From Lysobacter soli (GTDB lineage Bacteria; Pseudomonadota; Gammaproteobacteria; Xanthomonadales; Xanthomonadaceae), in contig NZ_QTJR01000019.1 in assembly GCF_003382285.1 (NCBI RefSeq), positions 1-53,472 of the forward strand: DNA of 53,472 nt. Reading direction: 5' to 3'. The notes beneath the pieces are model-generated. The model was given only the letters and a program-made list of their open reading frames with translations, was not told the origin of the DNA and did not search any database. Shown one piece after another: positions 23,993 through 32,776 of the stretch (positions within the stretch are counted from its first letter, which is position 1; each line of letters begins with the position of its first letter). Made by a program: the position numbers and the translations under genes.

Positions 23993-26229
23993 GCCGCGCT
24001 CCGGCGCAGCAGTCGCACGGGAATGGATTTCGACGCCGGCGTGCGTGCGCGTTCGGCGTGATGGTCCAGCGGAACGAGCGGATTGGTCTCGGGGAAATAC
24101 GCGGCGAGGCAACCGGGCGGGATGTCGTATTCGACCAGCCGGAAATCGCGCACGACGCGTTCGCCGTCGTGCCACACGGAGGCGATGTCGACGTGCTCGC
24201 CGTCGCGCAGCTGCAATCGTTCAAGGTCGGCGCGCGAGATGAACACGACGCGGCGCAGGCCGTGCACGCCGCGGTAGCGGTCGTCCATGCCGTACACGGT
24301 GGTGTTGTACTGGTCGTGCGAGCGCACGGTCATCAGTTGCAGCACGTCGGCCTGTGGCTTGCGATCATCCAGCGCGTGCGCGTAGAAGCCCGCCTTGCCG
24401 CGCCGGGTCGGGAACACGCGCTCTCGACCCGGATGGTGCAGGTGGAACCCGCCGTCGGTGCGCACGCGCGCGTTGAAATCGGCGAAGCCGTCGACCACCT
24501 GCGCGATGCGTTCGCGGATGCGGTCGTAATCCTCGATCAGCGACAACCACGGCGTGCGACTGCGCGGCAACGTGGCGGCCGCGAGGTGCGCGATGATGGC
24601 CGGCTCCGACATCAGGTGCTCGGACGCCGGCGGATTCATGCCCGACGAAAGATGCACCATGCTCATCGAATCCTCCACCGTCACCGCCTGCGGGCCGCTG
24701 GCCTGCACGTCGATCTCGGTGCGGCCCAGGCACGGCAGGATCAGGGCATCGCGCCCATGCACCAGGTGCGAGCGGTTGAGCTTGGTGCTCACGTGCACGG
24801 TGAGTTCGCAGCGACGCAGCGCTTCGTGCGTATGCGCGGTGTCGGGCGTGGCGGCGGCGAAATTGCCGCCCATCGCGAAGAACACCTTCGCGCGACGGTC
24901 GAACATCGCCTCGATGGCGGCGACGGTGTCGTAGCCGTGCTCGCGCGGCGGCTGGAAATCGAACGCCGCGCCGAGGCGATCGAGGAACGCGGCCGAGGGT
25001 TGTTCGTAGATGCCCATCGTGCGGTCGCCCTGCACGTTGGAATGCCCGCGCACCGGGCACGGTCCGGCGCCCGCCTTGCCGATGTTCCCGCGCAACAGCA
25101 GCAGGTTGCCGAGCATCTGGATCGTCGCCACGCTGCGCGCGTGCTGCGTGATGCCCATGCCCCAGCAGACGATGGTCGCGGTGCTGTCGAGGTACGTGCG
25201 GCCGGCCTGTTCGAGGTCCGCGCGCGACAGGCCCGACTCGCATTCCAGCGCCTCCCAAGGCGTCGCGCGCACGCTGTCGGCGAAGTCGTCGTAACCGTGC
25301 GTGTGCCTCGCCACGAACGTGTGATCCACCGCGCCCGATTCGATCACCACCTTGCACAGCGCCGTGGCGACGGCGAGGTCGCCGCCGATGCGCGGCTGGT
25401 AGTACTCCGAGGCGATGCGCGTGCTGCCGCCGAGCATTTCGGCTGGCGCCTTGGGATCGGCGAAACGCTCCAGCCCGCGCTCGCGCAACGGGTTGAACGC
25501 GACGATTCGGCACCCGCGTTTCGCTGCACTGCGCAGTTCGCCGAGCATGCGCGGGTGGTTGGTGCCGGGGTTCTGCCCGAAGATGAAGATCGCCTGCGCG
25601 TGTTCGAAATCCTCCAGCGTCACCGAGCCCTTGCCGCTGCCGAGCTGTTCGGTGAGCGCCACGCCCGAGGCTTCGTGGCACATGTTCGAGCAGTCGGGCA
25701 GGTTGTTCGTGCCGTATTCGCGCACGAACAGCTGGTACAGGAACGCCGCCTCGTTCGACGTGCGTCCGGAGGTGTAGAAGATCGCTTCGTTCGGCGACGC
25801 GAGTGAATTCAGGGCGCGTGCGATCGTCGCGAACGCCTCGCTCCACGCGATCGGCCGATAGGTGTCGCTCGCGGCGTCGTACGCCATCGGTTCGGTGAGG
25901 CGGCCCTGCGCTTCGAGGAAGCGGTCGTCCTGCTCGTTCAACGACGCGACCGTGTGTTGCGCGAAGAACTCGGGCGTGACGCGACGGGACGTCGCCTCGT
26001 TCGCCACGGCCTTGACGCCGTTCTCGCAGAATTCGAACGTCGAATGCACGTTGCGGTCCGGCCACGCGCAGCCGGGGCAGTCGAAGCCGCTGGGCTGGTT
26101 GGCGCGCAGCAGCGTGCTGGCGCCTTTCATCACGACCTGCTGGTCGCGCAGCGCCTGCCAGGAGCTGCGCAGCGCATCCCAGCCGCCGGCGGGCTTCACG
26201 TAGAGTTCGATGGATTTCTTGTCTGACAT
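23989..26229 (-). CDS. FdhF/YdeP family molybdopterin oxidoreductase
   Basis: This 746-residue protein begins MSDKKSIELYVKPAGGWDAL, as YdeP-type proteins do. Near the N-terminus it has only Cys51 and Cys54 (DCPGCAW), not the four-Cys iron-sulfur motif of classical formate dehydrogenases. Cys184 in CSNMCHEASGVAL aligns with the Mo-ligating Sec/Cys, and His185 follows as in formate dehydrogenases. Other cofactor-binding segments are FGQNPGTNHPRML and CPVRGHSNVQGDRTMG. YdeP contributes to acid resistance in E. coli; the substrate is not settled. It is the first gene of a coupled three-gene unit with fdhD. Confidence 0.92.
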   Translation of the reverse strand: MSDKKSIELYVKPAGGWDALRSSWQALRDQQVVMKGASTLLRANQPSGFDCPGCAWPDRNVHSTFEFCENGVKAVANEATSRRVTPEFFAQHTVASLNEQDDRFLEAQGRLTEPMAYDAASDTYRPIAWSEAFATIARALNSLASPNEAIFYTSGRTSNEAAFLYQLFVREYGTNNLPDCSNMCHEASGVALTEQLGSGKGSVTLEDFEHAQAIFIFGQNPGTNHPRMLGELRSAAKRGCRIVAFNPLRERGLERFADPKAPAEMLGGSTRIASEYYQPRIGGDLAVATALCKVVIESGAVDHTFVARHTHGYDDFADSVRATPWEALECESGLSRADLEQAGRTYLDSTATIVCWGMGITQHARSVATIQMLGNLLLLRGNIGKAGAGPCPVRGHSNVQGDRTMGIYEQPSAAFLDRLGAAFDFQPPREHGYDTVAAIEAMFDRRAKVFFAMGGNFAAATPDTAHTHEALRRCELTVHVSTKLNRSHLVHGRDALILPCLGRTEIDVQASGPQAVTVEDSMSMVHLSSGMNPPASEHLMSEPAIIAHLAAATLPRSRTPWLSLIEDYDRIRERIAQVVDGFADFNARVRTDGGFHLHHPGRERVFPTRRGKAGFYAHALDDRKPQADVLQLMTVRSHDQYNTTVYGMDDRYRGVHGLRRVVFISRADLERLQLRDGEHVDIASVWHDGERVVRDFRLVEYDIPPGCLAAYFPETNPLVPLDHHAERARTPASKSIPVRLLRRSAA

Positions 26230-26398
26230 CGGATGCTGCAGAAGGGCCGCGAAGGCGCACGCCAGCATCATAGGCCCGCGCGCCCGCGCCGGCGATGACG
26301 TCCGGCGGGTTCCGGCGGGCGCGAAGCAGTGGCATAGTCACCGCACTTTCCGGCCGGATTCGCGTTTTCGCGGGTCGCCCTCCGCACGGACCCACCAC

Positions 26399-27298
26399 AT
26401 GCGCCTTTCGCTGCGTTTGCTCGCGTTGCTGTTCACCGTCGGCCTTACGGCGCCCGCGTTGGCGGCGCCGGCCTGCCCGCCAGAGGGCTGGCCGCTCGAA
26501 CGGCTGGAAGCCTTGCGCCAGAGCGGTTTCGTCGTCGCCGATCCCGGCGAGCGCGCGACGCTGGCGTATGCGCTGTCGAACTGCCTCGCGGCGAGCGATC
26601 CGCAACTGCGCGACGAACTGGCGTACGAAGCGCTGTCGACGTGGATGCGCAAGGGCGAGCTCGCGCCCGACACGCTGCGCGCGTTGCGGGACCGCTTCTA
26701 CGCGATGCTCGGCGAGCCCGATCCGGACGGCGTCGCGTGGCCGTTCGCCGCGCTGGCGCTGTCGGAAGTGGCGCGCACCGACCGCATCTCGCCCTGGATG
26801 ACGCCGGCCGAACGGACGGCGATGGTGCTGCGCGCGGTGACGTACCTGGAATCGGTGCGCGACTACCGCGGCTTCGAGCCGGGCGAGGGCTGGCGGCACG
26901 GCGTCGCGCATGGCGCCGACTGGCTGATGCAGCTCACGCTGAATCCCGCGCTGGATGCGCCGCAGCTGCATCGCATCGTCGATGCGGTGGCGGCGCAGGT
27001 CGTGCCGGCGACCGGCGTCGCGTACGTGTTCGGCGAACCGCAGCGGCTCGCCGCGCCCATCGTGTACGCGGCGCAGCGCGGCGTGCGCGACGAGGCCGGC
27101 TGGACGGCGTGGTTCGCCGCGCTGGTGCCGCGCCTGGGCGATCCGTCGCAGGCGTGGAAGGATCCGGCGTGGCTCGCACGCCGGCACGATCTGGTCGCGT
27201 TCCTGCAGGCCGTGTACGTGGAAGCCGACCAGTCCACCGACAAACGCACGCGTACGGTCATTCCCGGCGTCGTCGCGGCGCTGAAAGCGCTGCCTTGA
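26399..27298 (+). CDS. DUF2785 family protein, predicted secreted
   Basis: This 299-residue protein has a signal peptide (LRLLALLFTVGLTAPALAAP) and then a helical domain of the DUF2785 type. Features include LAYALSNCLAASDPQLRDELAYEAL and SDRG-like repeats such as GWRHGVAHGADWLMQLTLNP. Function is unknown. The ATG at 26399 is chosen because the signal peptide starts there; in-frame sequence upstream is Arg-rich. It is divergent from the oxidoreductase operon. Confidence 0.8.
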   Translation: MRLSLRLLALLFTVGLTAPALAAPACPPEGWPLERLEALRQSGFVVADPGERATLAYALSNCLAASDPQLRDELAYEALSTWMRKGELAPDTLRALRDRFYAMLGEPDPDGVAWPFAALALSEVARTDRISPWMTPAERTAMVLRAVTYLESVRDYRGFEPGEGWRHGVAHGADWLMQLTLNPALDAPQLHRIVDAVAAQVVPATGVAYVFGEPQRLAAPIVYAAQRGVRDEAGWTAWFAALVPRLGDPSQAWKDPAWLARRHDLVAFLQAVYVEADQSTDKRTRTVIPGVVAALKALP

Positions 27299-27360
27299 GG
27301 CGCTGCGCGACGGCGTAATTCGGACCTGTCCGATTCAAGCGCGTCCGGGATCTGCCGACC

Positions 27361-27852
27361 ATGGCCGTTTGTTCGGACAGGGACGACGGCCGGATGCGCC
27401 ATACCCAACCTCGCGAAACCTGCCCGCGCTGCGGCGCGAACGTGCGCACGCTGCAGCTCGCCGGCGAGCCGGTGCGGCATCACCAGTGCACCGGCTGCGG
27501 TTACCGCTACGAGAACGTGCCCGAGGGCTACGACGAGCAGGGAAAACTCGATGGCCTCGCTGGAATCGATGCCCTTCCGGAAGACGACCGCGATGCCATG
27601 GAAGGCATGATCTTCCTGATCCTCGGCGCGGGCACGATGATGGGCGGGATCGAACTGACCTCGCGTTCGATCGCCGAACTGGTCGCCGAACATGGTGCGC
27701 CAGAGTCGGTCTTGCGTAATTTCGCGTGGCCGGCGCACCAGTGGCTGCTCAAGCGCGTGAAACGCTTCACGTCGCATCTGGTCGCCATCGACCAGGGACA
27801 ATGGCGCGTGTGTTTCACCGTGCGGCGACTGAGTCCCGTGGCGCTGGGCTGA
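27361..27852 (+). CDS. Hypothetical protein with N-terminal zinc ribbon
   Basis: This protein of 163 residues (from the ATG at 27361) or 152 residues (from the ATG at 27394) has Cys21-Pro-Arg-Cys24 and Cys43-Thr-Gly-Cys46, a zinc-ribbon spacing. A Gly/Met-rich hydrophobic segment (GMIFLILGAGTMMGGIEL) and a basic C-terminal half follow. I do not recognise a named family. A TCGGAC-CT-GTCCGA palindrome lies upstream at 27320-27333. The start is uncertain because neither ATG has a clear ribosome-binding site. Confidence 0.65.
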   Translation: MAVCSDRDDGRMRHTQPRETCPRCGANVRTLQLAGEPVRHHQCTGCGYRYENVPEGYDEQGKLDGLAGIDALPEDDRDAMEGMIFLILGAGTMMGGIELTSRSIAELVAEHGAPESVLRNFAWPAHQWLLKRVKRFTSHLVAIDQGQWRVCFTVRRLSPVALG

Positions 27853-27878
27853 CGTCCCGCCGCAAACGACGATGCGGA

Positions 27879-28172
27879 TCAGCCTTCGTCGTTGTCGAAT
27901 TCCACCAGCACGTCCAGGTCGAACGCGAGTGCTTCGACCGCATCGCGCACGCGGTTGGCAGTGGCCTGGTTGGGCGCGTCGATTTCCAGCGCGTGCTGGC
28001 CCGGGCCCTGGTCGTCGGGCAGGCCGGCGGAACTGGAATCGTCGTCGTCCATGTGCGGCATGAGGTCGTCGACTTCCTCGATGTGCTCGATGCCGTCCAG
28101 GCTGGTGAGGAGGTTGGCGATGGCGCGGACGTCGTCGTCGCTGCCGGTCACGCGCAGGCGCATCAGGGGCAT
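27879..28172 (-). CDS. Hypothetical acidic small protein
   Basis: This 97-residue acidic protein begins MPLMRLRVTGSDDDVRAIANLLTSLDGIEHIEEVDDLMP. It has an Asp/Ser cluster near residue 42 (HMDDDDSSSAG) and a second half HALEIDAPNQATANRVRDAVEALAFDLDVLVEF. The predicted beta-alpha-beta pattern resembles small ACT-like or ferredoxin-like folds. I do not know its function. It is convergent with the zinc-ribbon gene (26-bp gap) and divergent from speG. Confidence 0.7.
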   Translation of the reverse strand: MPLMRLRVTGSDDDVRAIANLLTSLDGIEHIEEVDDLMPHMDDDDSSSAGLPDDQGPGQHALEIDAPNQATANRVRDAVEALAFDLDVLVEFDNDEG

Positions 28173-28286
28173 GGGGTCGAACCTTCGTCGGTGTGGCCGT
28201 TGGAGGCAGGCTATTGAGCGACCGGGCAAGGCGGCGTGATGGCGCCCGGCGTGCGCGTGTCATGCGCGAGGAGTAGGGTTGGGCGC

Positions 28287-28871
28287 ATGAATGCGAAGCT
28301 TCCCGTGCCCGGCGTCACCCTTCGCCCGCTCGAACGCGGCGACCTGCATTTCGTGCATGTGCTCAACAACAACCGCAGCGTGATGGGCTACTGGTTCGAG
28401 GAACCGTACGAGTCGTTCGTCGAGCTGGAAGAGCTGTATCGCAAGCACATCCACGACCAGTCCGAACGGCGTTTCATCGTCGAGGACACGGCGCACGAAC
28501 GCGTGGGACTGGTCGAACTGGTGGAGATCGACCACCTGCACCGGCGCGCGGAATTCCTGATCATGATCTCGCCCGACCAGCAGGGCCGCGGCTATGCGCG
28601 CGCGGCGACGCGGCTGGCGATCAACTACGCGTTCCGCGTGCTCAACCTCTACAAGCTGTACCTGCTGGTCGACGTGGACAACACGCGTGCGATCCGTATC
28701 TACGAGGACGCGGGGTTCCGTCGCGAAGGCGTGCTGGTCGACGAATTCTTCAGCGACGGTCGCTATCACGACGTGGTGCGGATGTGTTTGTTCCAGCGCG
28801 ATGTGTTGCGTGAGGATGCGGGGCGCAGGGAGGCGGGCGTCGGTGTTGAGGAGCGCACGGCGCCGCCGTAG
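28287..28871 (+). CDS. speG: Spermidine N1-acetyltransferase-like GNAT protein
   Basis: This 194-residue protein closely follows Spe[39 protein letters not shown] (outlined), [44 protein letters not shown] and [26 protein letters not shown]. SpeG acetylates spermidine and spermine with acetyl-CoA to lower polyamine toxicity. The Q-G-R-G-Y-A acetyl-CoA loop is intact. The last 20 residues are variable. The ATG at 28287 follows GAGGAGTAGGG. It stands alone on the plus strand. Confidence 0.9.
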   Translation: MNAKLPVPGVTLRPLERGDLHFVHVLNNNRSVMGYWFEEPYESFVELEELYRKHIHDQSERRFIVEDTAHERVGLVELVEIDHLHRRAEFLIMISPDQQGRGYARAATRLAINYAFRVLNLYKLYLLVDVDNTRAIRIYEDAGFRREGVLVDEFFSDGRYHDVVRMCLFQRDVLREDAGRREAGVGVEERTAPP

Positions 28872-28929
28872 GGCGGACGGCGTCGTTGCAGTTGCCCTGG
28901 CTCCTGCCCCGCTTTTGTTCTTGCTCGTC

Positions 28930-29312
28930 ATTCCCGCGAAGGCGGGAATCCAGGGACTTTCCACGCTTTCCCGGTAACGTTCGAAGAGCAAAGAAGAATC
29001 ACCCGCCAAGCTTCCGATCGCCTGCGGCGCTCGGGTCACTTTTCTTTGCTTGCCCAAAGAAAAGTAACCAAAAGAAAGGGCCTTCCATTTGCCCAAATCA
29101 ATCCTGCGACCGGCGAAGGAGTAGGCGCGTTCGCGATTCGCCATCCATGGCTCAGCGCTCACCGCCGCACATCCTGTGCGGCGCCCTTCGGGGCTAGCAA
29201 CGAACAGGCTGTTCAACAGCAACCGCAACAGCAACAGCAACAAACGGATCCTGCTTCCCCTGGAATGACGGCGCGCCTTAGCCCCTCTCCCATCGGGAGA
29301 GGGGTTGGGGTG
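28930..29312. repeat. Family A composite repeat, copy A1 (with R1 and R2)
   Basis: The left edge is an R1 palindrome (ATTCCCGCGAAGGCGGGAAT at 28930-28949). Then come hairpin P5' (CCGATCGCC/GGCGCTCGG, 29014-29034) and hairpin P4' (CTTTTCTTTG 29039-29048 with CAAAGAAAAG 29055-29064). A CCGCACA/TGTGCGG hairpin follows, then a CAACAG-type run near 29215-29250, a decayed R1 and an R2 palindrome near 29282. Copies A2 and A3 have the same order. It lies between the convergent speG and cyclophilin genes. The rest of 28872-29440 holds no gene; reading frames through it recur in all copies and are spurious. Confidence 0.85.
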
Positions 29313-29440
29313 AGGGGTAACGAAGCCTCAACGGCGAACGACCGTTCCCGCACAGCGCTGCGCTGCGCCTTTGCAGCTCGGATGCAGAAGCGAATGGAGT
29401 CCACTTTCGCCGGAATGACGATGCGCCCCGCGACAAACCG

Positions 29441-30466
29441 CTACGACTTCGTAGCACCCGCCGCCTTCGCACCCGAACGCGGCTTCTTCGCACGCGGCTT
29501 GGGCTTCGCCTTTTCGGCCACCGGCTTCGGCGGCGGCGCACGCGTCGGGAGCGGGACGTTGCACAGGTCGATGTGGCCGGCCATGTGCTTGTACCACTCG
29601 TCGCGACGGTTGCGCCGCGCTTCGACGAGTTCGGCGAACAGCGGCGTGTCGGTGCGCAGCACCTCGATGCCGACGCGCTCCTTCTTCGGCACTTCCGACG
29701 CAAGACGGATCGACTTGATCGGCGTGCGCTGCGACGGCTGTTCGTAGAAACCCAGCGGGCCGGTGCCGCGCGGCAGGACCGACAGCAACTCCATGCCCTG
29801 CAGCACGCGACCGACCACGGTGATGTTGCGGTCGAGCTGGCGCGGCGACTGGCCGATCACGACATACAGCTCGGTGCCGTTGCTCGAATCGGCGGCCATG
29901 TCGCGGCCAGCGCCCACGGTGCCGTAGCAGTGCGCCATCCACGCGGCATCGGCGCCCGGATCGCGCCCGGCCGGAAAACCGCTGGAGAAGCCCACTTCCG
30001 GCGCCCAGCCGTCCACGTCAGGCAGCTTGTCGAAGGGCAGGCCCTTGGTCTTGCGCGCGAATTCCGCCGGCAGCTTCGCCTTGGCGCCGCGACCGAGCGG
30101 CTTGCGGTCCTTCTCTTCCTGCGCCGGATCGCCCCATTGCACGACGAAGTTGTCCTGCGAGCGGTTGATGCTCATGCCGTTCCAGTAGCCGTTCTTCGCC
30201 AGCGCACGGATGTTGGCCACGTGTGCCGGAGCAAAGGCGGGCGCCAGTTCGATCAGCACACGACCGGAATCCAGGTCCAGGTACAGCAGGTTCTTGTTGT
30301 CCGGCGTGCGCCAGTCCGTCGGCTGGGAGGCGTCGAGGATTTCCTGCATCGACCGCGGCTTGCCGGGCACGGCGTCCTCGGCGGCGACCTGCGCCAGGGG
30401 CAGGACAGCGAGCAGGGCGACGAGCAGGGCAGGGCGCCAGCGGCGCGCGCCGGGCTTGGGCGCCAT
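29441..30466 (-). CDS. Cyclophilin-type peptidyl-prolyl isomerase, secreted
   Basis: This 341-residue protein has a signal peptide ([24 protein letters not shown]) followed by a cyclophilin-like domain. Features are [49 protein letters not shown] and [30 protein letters not shown] (outlined). The C-terminal 35 residues are rich in Lys, Pro and Ala. It is probably a periplasmic folding catalyst. The ATG at 30466 is chosen for the signal peptide; a GTG at 30544 would add 26 residues. Its regulation is not visible. Confidence 0.85.
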   Translation of the reverse strand: MAPKPGARRWRPALLVALLAVLPLAQVAAEDAVPGKPRSMQEILDASQPTDWRTPDNKNLLYLDLDSGRVLIELAPAFAPAHVANIRALAKNGYWNGMSINRSQDNFVVQWGDPAQEEKDRKPLGRGAKAKLPAEFARKTKGLPFDKLPDVDGWAPEVGFSSGFPAGRDPGADAAWMAHCYGTVGAGRDMAADSSNGTELYVVIGQSPRQLDRNITVVGRVLQGMELLSVLPRGTGPLGFYEQPSQRTPIKSIRLASEVPKKERVGIEVLRTDTPLFAELVEARRNRRDEWYKHMAGHIDLCNVPLPTRAPPPKPVAEKAKPKPRAKKPRSGAKAAGATKS

Positions 30467-30656
30467 GGGTTCCAACGCGACAGGCTTCGACAGAACGGGT
30501 TTGCGCACGACGGAAATCCCCCTTGGATCCGGATCGCTGAACACGCGGATTCTGGCTCACCGCCCCTCCGGGCGGCCAGCCCCATGCCGTGGGAACGTGA
30601 TGGCCGTTGCGCGACCGGACATCACGACCCGCCGTCAGGCGGATCGTGACGGGCCA

Positions 30657-31187
30657 TCAGGACGAAGCGCCGTTCGTGCCCTTGCGGGCGCGGGTCCGGG
30701 CGGCTTTCTTCGCCGCGGCGCTGCGCGAGGCAGAAGTGCGGGTCGATTTCTTCGCCGCCTTCTTCGCGGTCTTGCGGCCCGCGGTCTTCTTCGCGGCTTT
30801 CTTCGTCGCCTTCTTCGTCGCCTTCCTTGCCGTGGTCTTCCTGCCGCTGGTTTTCCTGGCCGCCTTGCGGGCGCCGGTCTTCTTCGCGGCCTTCTTCGTC
30901 GCCTTCTTCGCCGTCTTCCGCGCGGTCTTCTTGGCCGCCTTCTTCGCCGGGCTCTTGCGAGCGGTCTTCTTTGCGGCCTTCTTGGTGGCCTTCTTCGTGG
31001 CTTTCTTCGCCGACTTCTTGCGGCCCGAACCGCTGCGTTTGCCGCCACCGTCCTGCTTGTTGACCGTCGCCCAGGCGATGCGCTCGGCGGCTTCCTCGGA
31101 GCGGCCTTCCTTGCGCTCGCTCTCCTCGATGTGCTCGGCCTGTCGCTGCTGTTTGTCGGTGTAAGCGGATTTGTCGCCTCTGGGCAT
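30657..31187 (-). CDS. Histone H1-like Lys/Ala-rich protein with plasmid-stabilization-like N-terminus
   Basis: This 176-residue protein has two parts. Residues 1-58 (MPRGDKSAYTDKQQRQAEHIEES, then AERIAWATVNKQDGGGKRSG) match the short proteins often labelled plasmid stabilization proteins. Residues 59-176 are about twenty repeats of KKAAKK, KKATKK or ARK type, like bacterial histone H1-like proteins and AlgP. The tail should bind DNA through charge. The repeats make the gene prone to length change. It is divergent from the PadR gene with a 152-bp gap. Confidence 0.85.
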   Translation of the reverse strand: MPRGDKSAYTDKQQRQAEHIEESERKEGRSEEAAERIAWATVNKQDGGGKRSGSGRKKSAKKATKKATKKAAKKTARKSPAKKAAKKTARKTAKKATKKAAKKTGARKAARKTSGRKTTARKATKKATKKAAKKTAGRKTAKKAAKKSTRTSASRSAAAKKAARTRARKGTNGASS

Positions 31188-31339
31188 CACGTCGCTCCTC
31201 GGCCGCGGGGCATGCGGCACCGGATTCGGTCATAGCAGCCGCGCGGTGGAGATCCCGGCAAGGCGCGTGACTAATGGCAGGTTCGGTATATGGAACTTCA
31301 CAGTAGTGTTGAGTCCAGCCTACCGGCCGACCCGTCGAC

Positions 31340-31705
31340 ATGATCGAACTCGATACGCAGCTGCGGAAATTCCAGAAGGAGCTCAGCGCGGGCACCGTGT
31401 CGCTGGCGCTGCTGGCGGTGCTGGGATCGGCGCCGGAGCCGCTGTACGGCTACCAGATCGCCAAGCAGCTCGAACGCATCGGCGGCGGCGTGCTCGCCGG
31501 CAAGCAGAGCGCGCTGTACCCGGTGCTGCGCAACCTCGAAGGGGCGGGGTTGCTGGACAGCCACGTCGAGCCGTCGATGACCGGCCCGCCGCGGCGCTAC
31601 TACCGCATCACCGATGCAGGTCGCACGGTGCTGCACGAATGGGCCGCCGCGTGGCGCGCGACCCGCGACAGTGTCGATTCCGTCCTGGGGGGACTTGAGC
31701 CATGA
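31340..31705 (+). CDS. PadR family transcriptional regulator
   Basis: This 121-residue protein begins with a helix (LRKFQKELSAGTVSLALLAVLG) and the PadR winged helix (LYGYQIAKQLERIGGGVLAGKQSALYPVLRNLEGAGLL, outlined), then PPRRYYRITDAGRTVLHEW. PadR proteins usually repress adjacent genes. Its stop overlaps the start of the next gene by four bases (ATGA at 31702), the classic arrangement with its membrane partner. The region before it includes an AT-rich stretch near 31285-31310 that could hold its operator. Confidence 0.92.
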   Translation: MIELDTQLRKFQKELSAGTVSLALLAVLGSAPEPLYGYQIAKQLERIGGGVLAGKQSALYPVLRNLEGAGLLDSHVEPSMTGPPRRYYRITDAGRTVLHEWAAAWRATRDSVDSVLGGLEP

Positions 31706-32640
31706 ACGCCTTCGAAGCCAGCAGCAGCGTCCGCCCCGGTGGCCTGCCCACGACCATTCCCGAATACCTCGAACACCTGCGTCGTTCGCTCGCCGGCGCC
31801 GATCCCGCGCTCGTGCAGGACGCGCTGTACGACGCCGAGGAATACCTGCGTTCGGAACTGGCCGAAAACCCCGGCAGGAGCGAGGCCGACGTGATCGTCG
31901 CCGTTGCCGGCAGCTACGGCGCGCCCGACGAGGTCGCCGACATCTACCGCGACACCGAAGTGAAGGTGCAGACGGCACTGCGTCCGCCGGCACCGAAGCC
32001 GCGCCGCTCGTGGATGGGCCAGTTCTTCGGCGTGATCGCCGAGCCGCGCACGTACGGCGCGCTGTTCTACATGCTGCTGTCGCTGGCCACGGGCATCTTC
32101 TACTTCACGTGGGTGGTGACGGGTTTGTCGCTGTCGGCCGGCCTGGCGGTGCTGATCATCGGCGTGCCGTTCGTGATCCTGTATTTCGGTTCGATCCGCG
32201 TGCTCTCGCTGGTGGAAGGCCGCATCGTGGAAACCATGCTCGGCGAACGCATGCCGCGTCGTCCGCTGTACAGCAGCCGCGGCCAGCCGCTGCTCAAGCG
32301 CATCGGCGAGCTGTTCACCGATCCGCGCATCTGGGCGACGCAGCTGTACTTCCTCTTCATGCTGCCGCTGGGCATCGTGTATTTCACCGTCGTGGTGACG
32401 TGCCTGAGCGTGTCGCTGGCGTTGATCGCGGCGCCGATCGGACTGGTGCTGGGTCATGCCCACGTCCTTTCGCTCGACCCCTGGAACATCAACTCGAACG
32501 ACCAGCCGTGGTTGTGGCCGATCGCGATGCTGGTGGGCGTGCTGCTGCTGTTCGTCACGCTGCACATCGCGCGCGGCGTCGGTTACCTGCACGCACTGCT
32601 GGCCAAGCACATGCTGGTGAAGACGGCGCAGTACGACTGA
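31702..32640 (+). CDS. PadR-linked membrane protein (DUF1700/putative sensor-domain type)
   Basis: This 312-residue protein has a cytoplasmic helical N-terminal part (YLEHLRRSLAGADPALVQDALYDAEEYLRSEL, outlined) resembling DUF1700/HAAS domains. Two pairs of transmembrane segments follow: near residues 112-155 (FYMLLSLATGIFYFTWVVTGLS) and near 215-290. The second half repeats the pattern LGIVYFTVVVTCLSVSLALI, like the putative Sensor domain. It is translationally coupled to PadR. The pair probably senses envelope stress, by analogy with other PadR-DUF1700 pairs. Confidence 0.82.
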   Translation: MNAFEASSSVRPGGLPTTIPEYLEHLRRSLAGADPALVQDALYDAEEYLRSELAENPGRSEADVIVAVAGSYGAPDEVADIYRDTEVKVQTALRPPAPKPRRSWMGQFFGVIAEPRTYGALFYMLLSLATGIFYFTWVVTGLSLSAGLAVLIIGVPFVILYFGSIRVLSLVEGRIVETMLGERMPRRPLYSSRGQPLLKRIGELFTDPRIWATQLYFLFMLPLGIVYFTVVVTCLSVSLALIAAPIGLVLGHAHVLSLDPWNINSNDQPWLWPIAMLVGVLLLFVTLHIARGVGYLHALLAKHMLVKTAQYD

Positions 32641-32776
32641 GCGAAACCGATCGCGTGAAGGCGCGCATGTGAAGGCGTCGTTCACGCGCGGAGTGCGGGC
32701 TGGTTAACAGAACCGGCCCGCTGCATCGCCTACGGTGCGCGGGCGGAACCTTGCCGCGACATCAAAGGAGATGAGC

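Noticed and set aside
32771-32776. ATG at 32771 as start of the small secreted protein
   Set aside because: AAAGGAG directly abuts this ATG. The next ATG, at 32777, has proper spacing and gives a better signal peptide.
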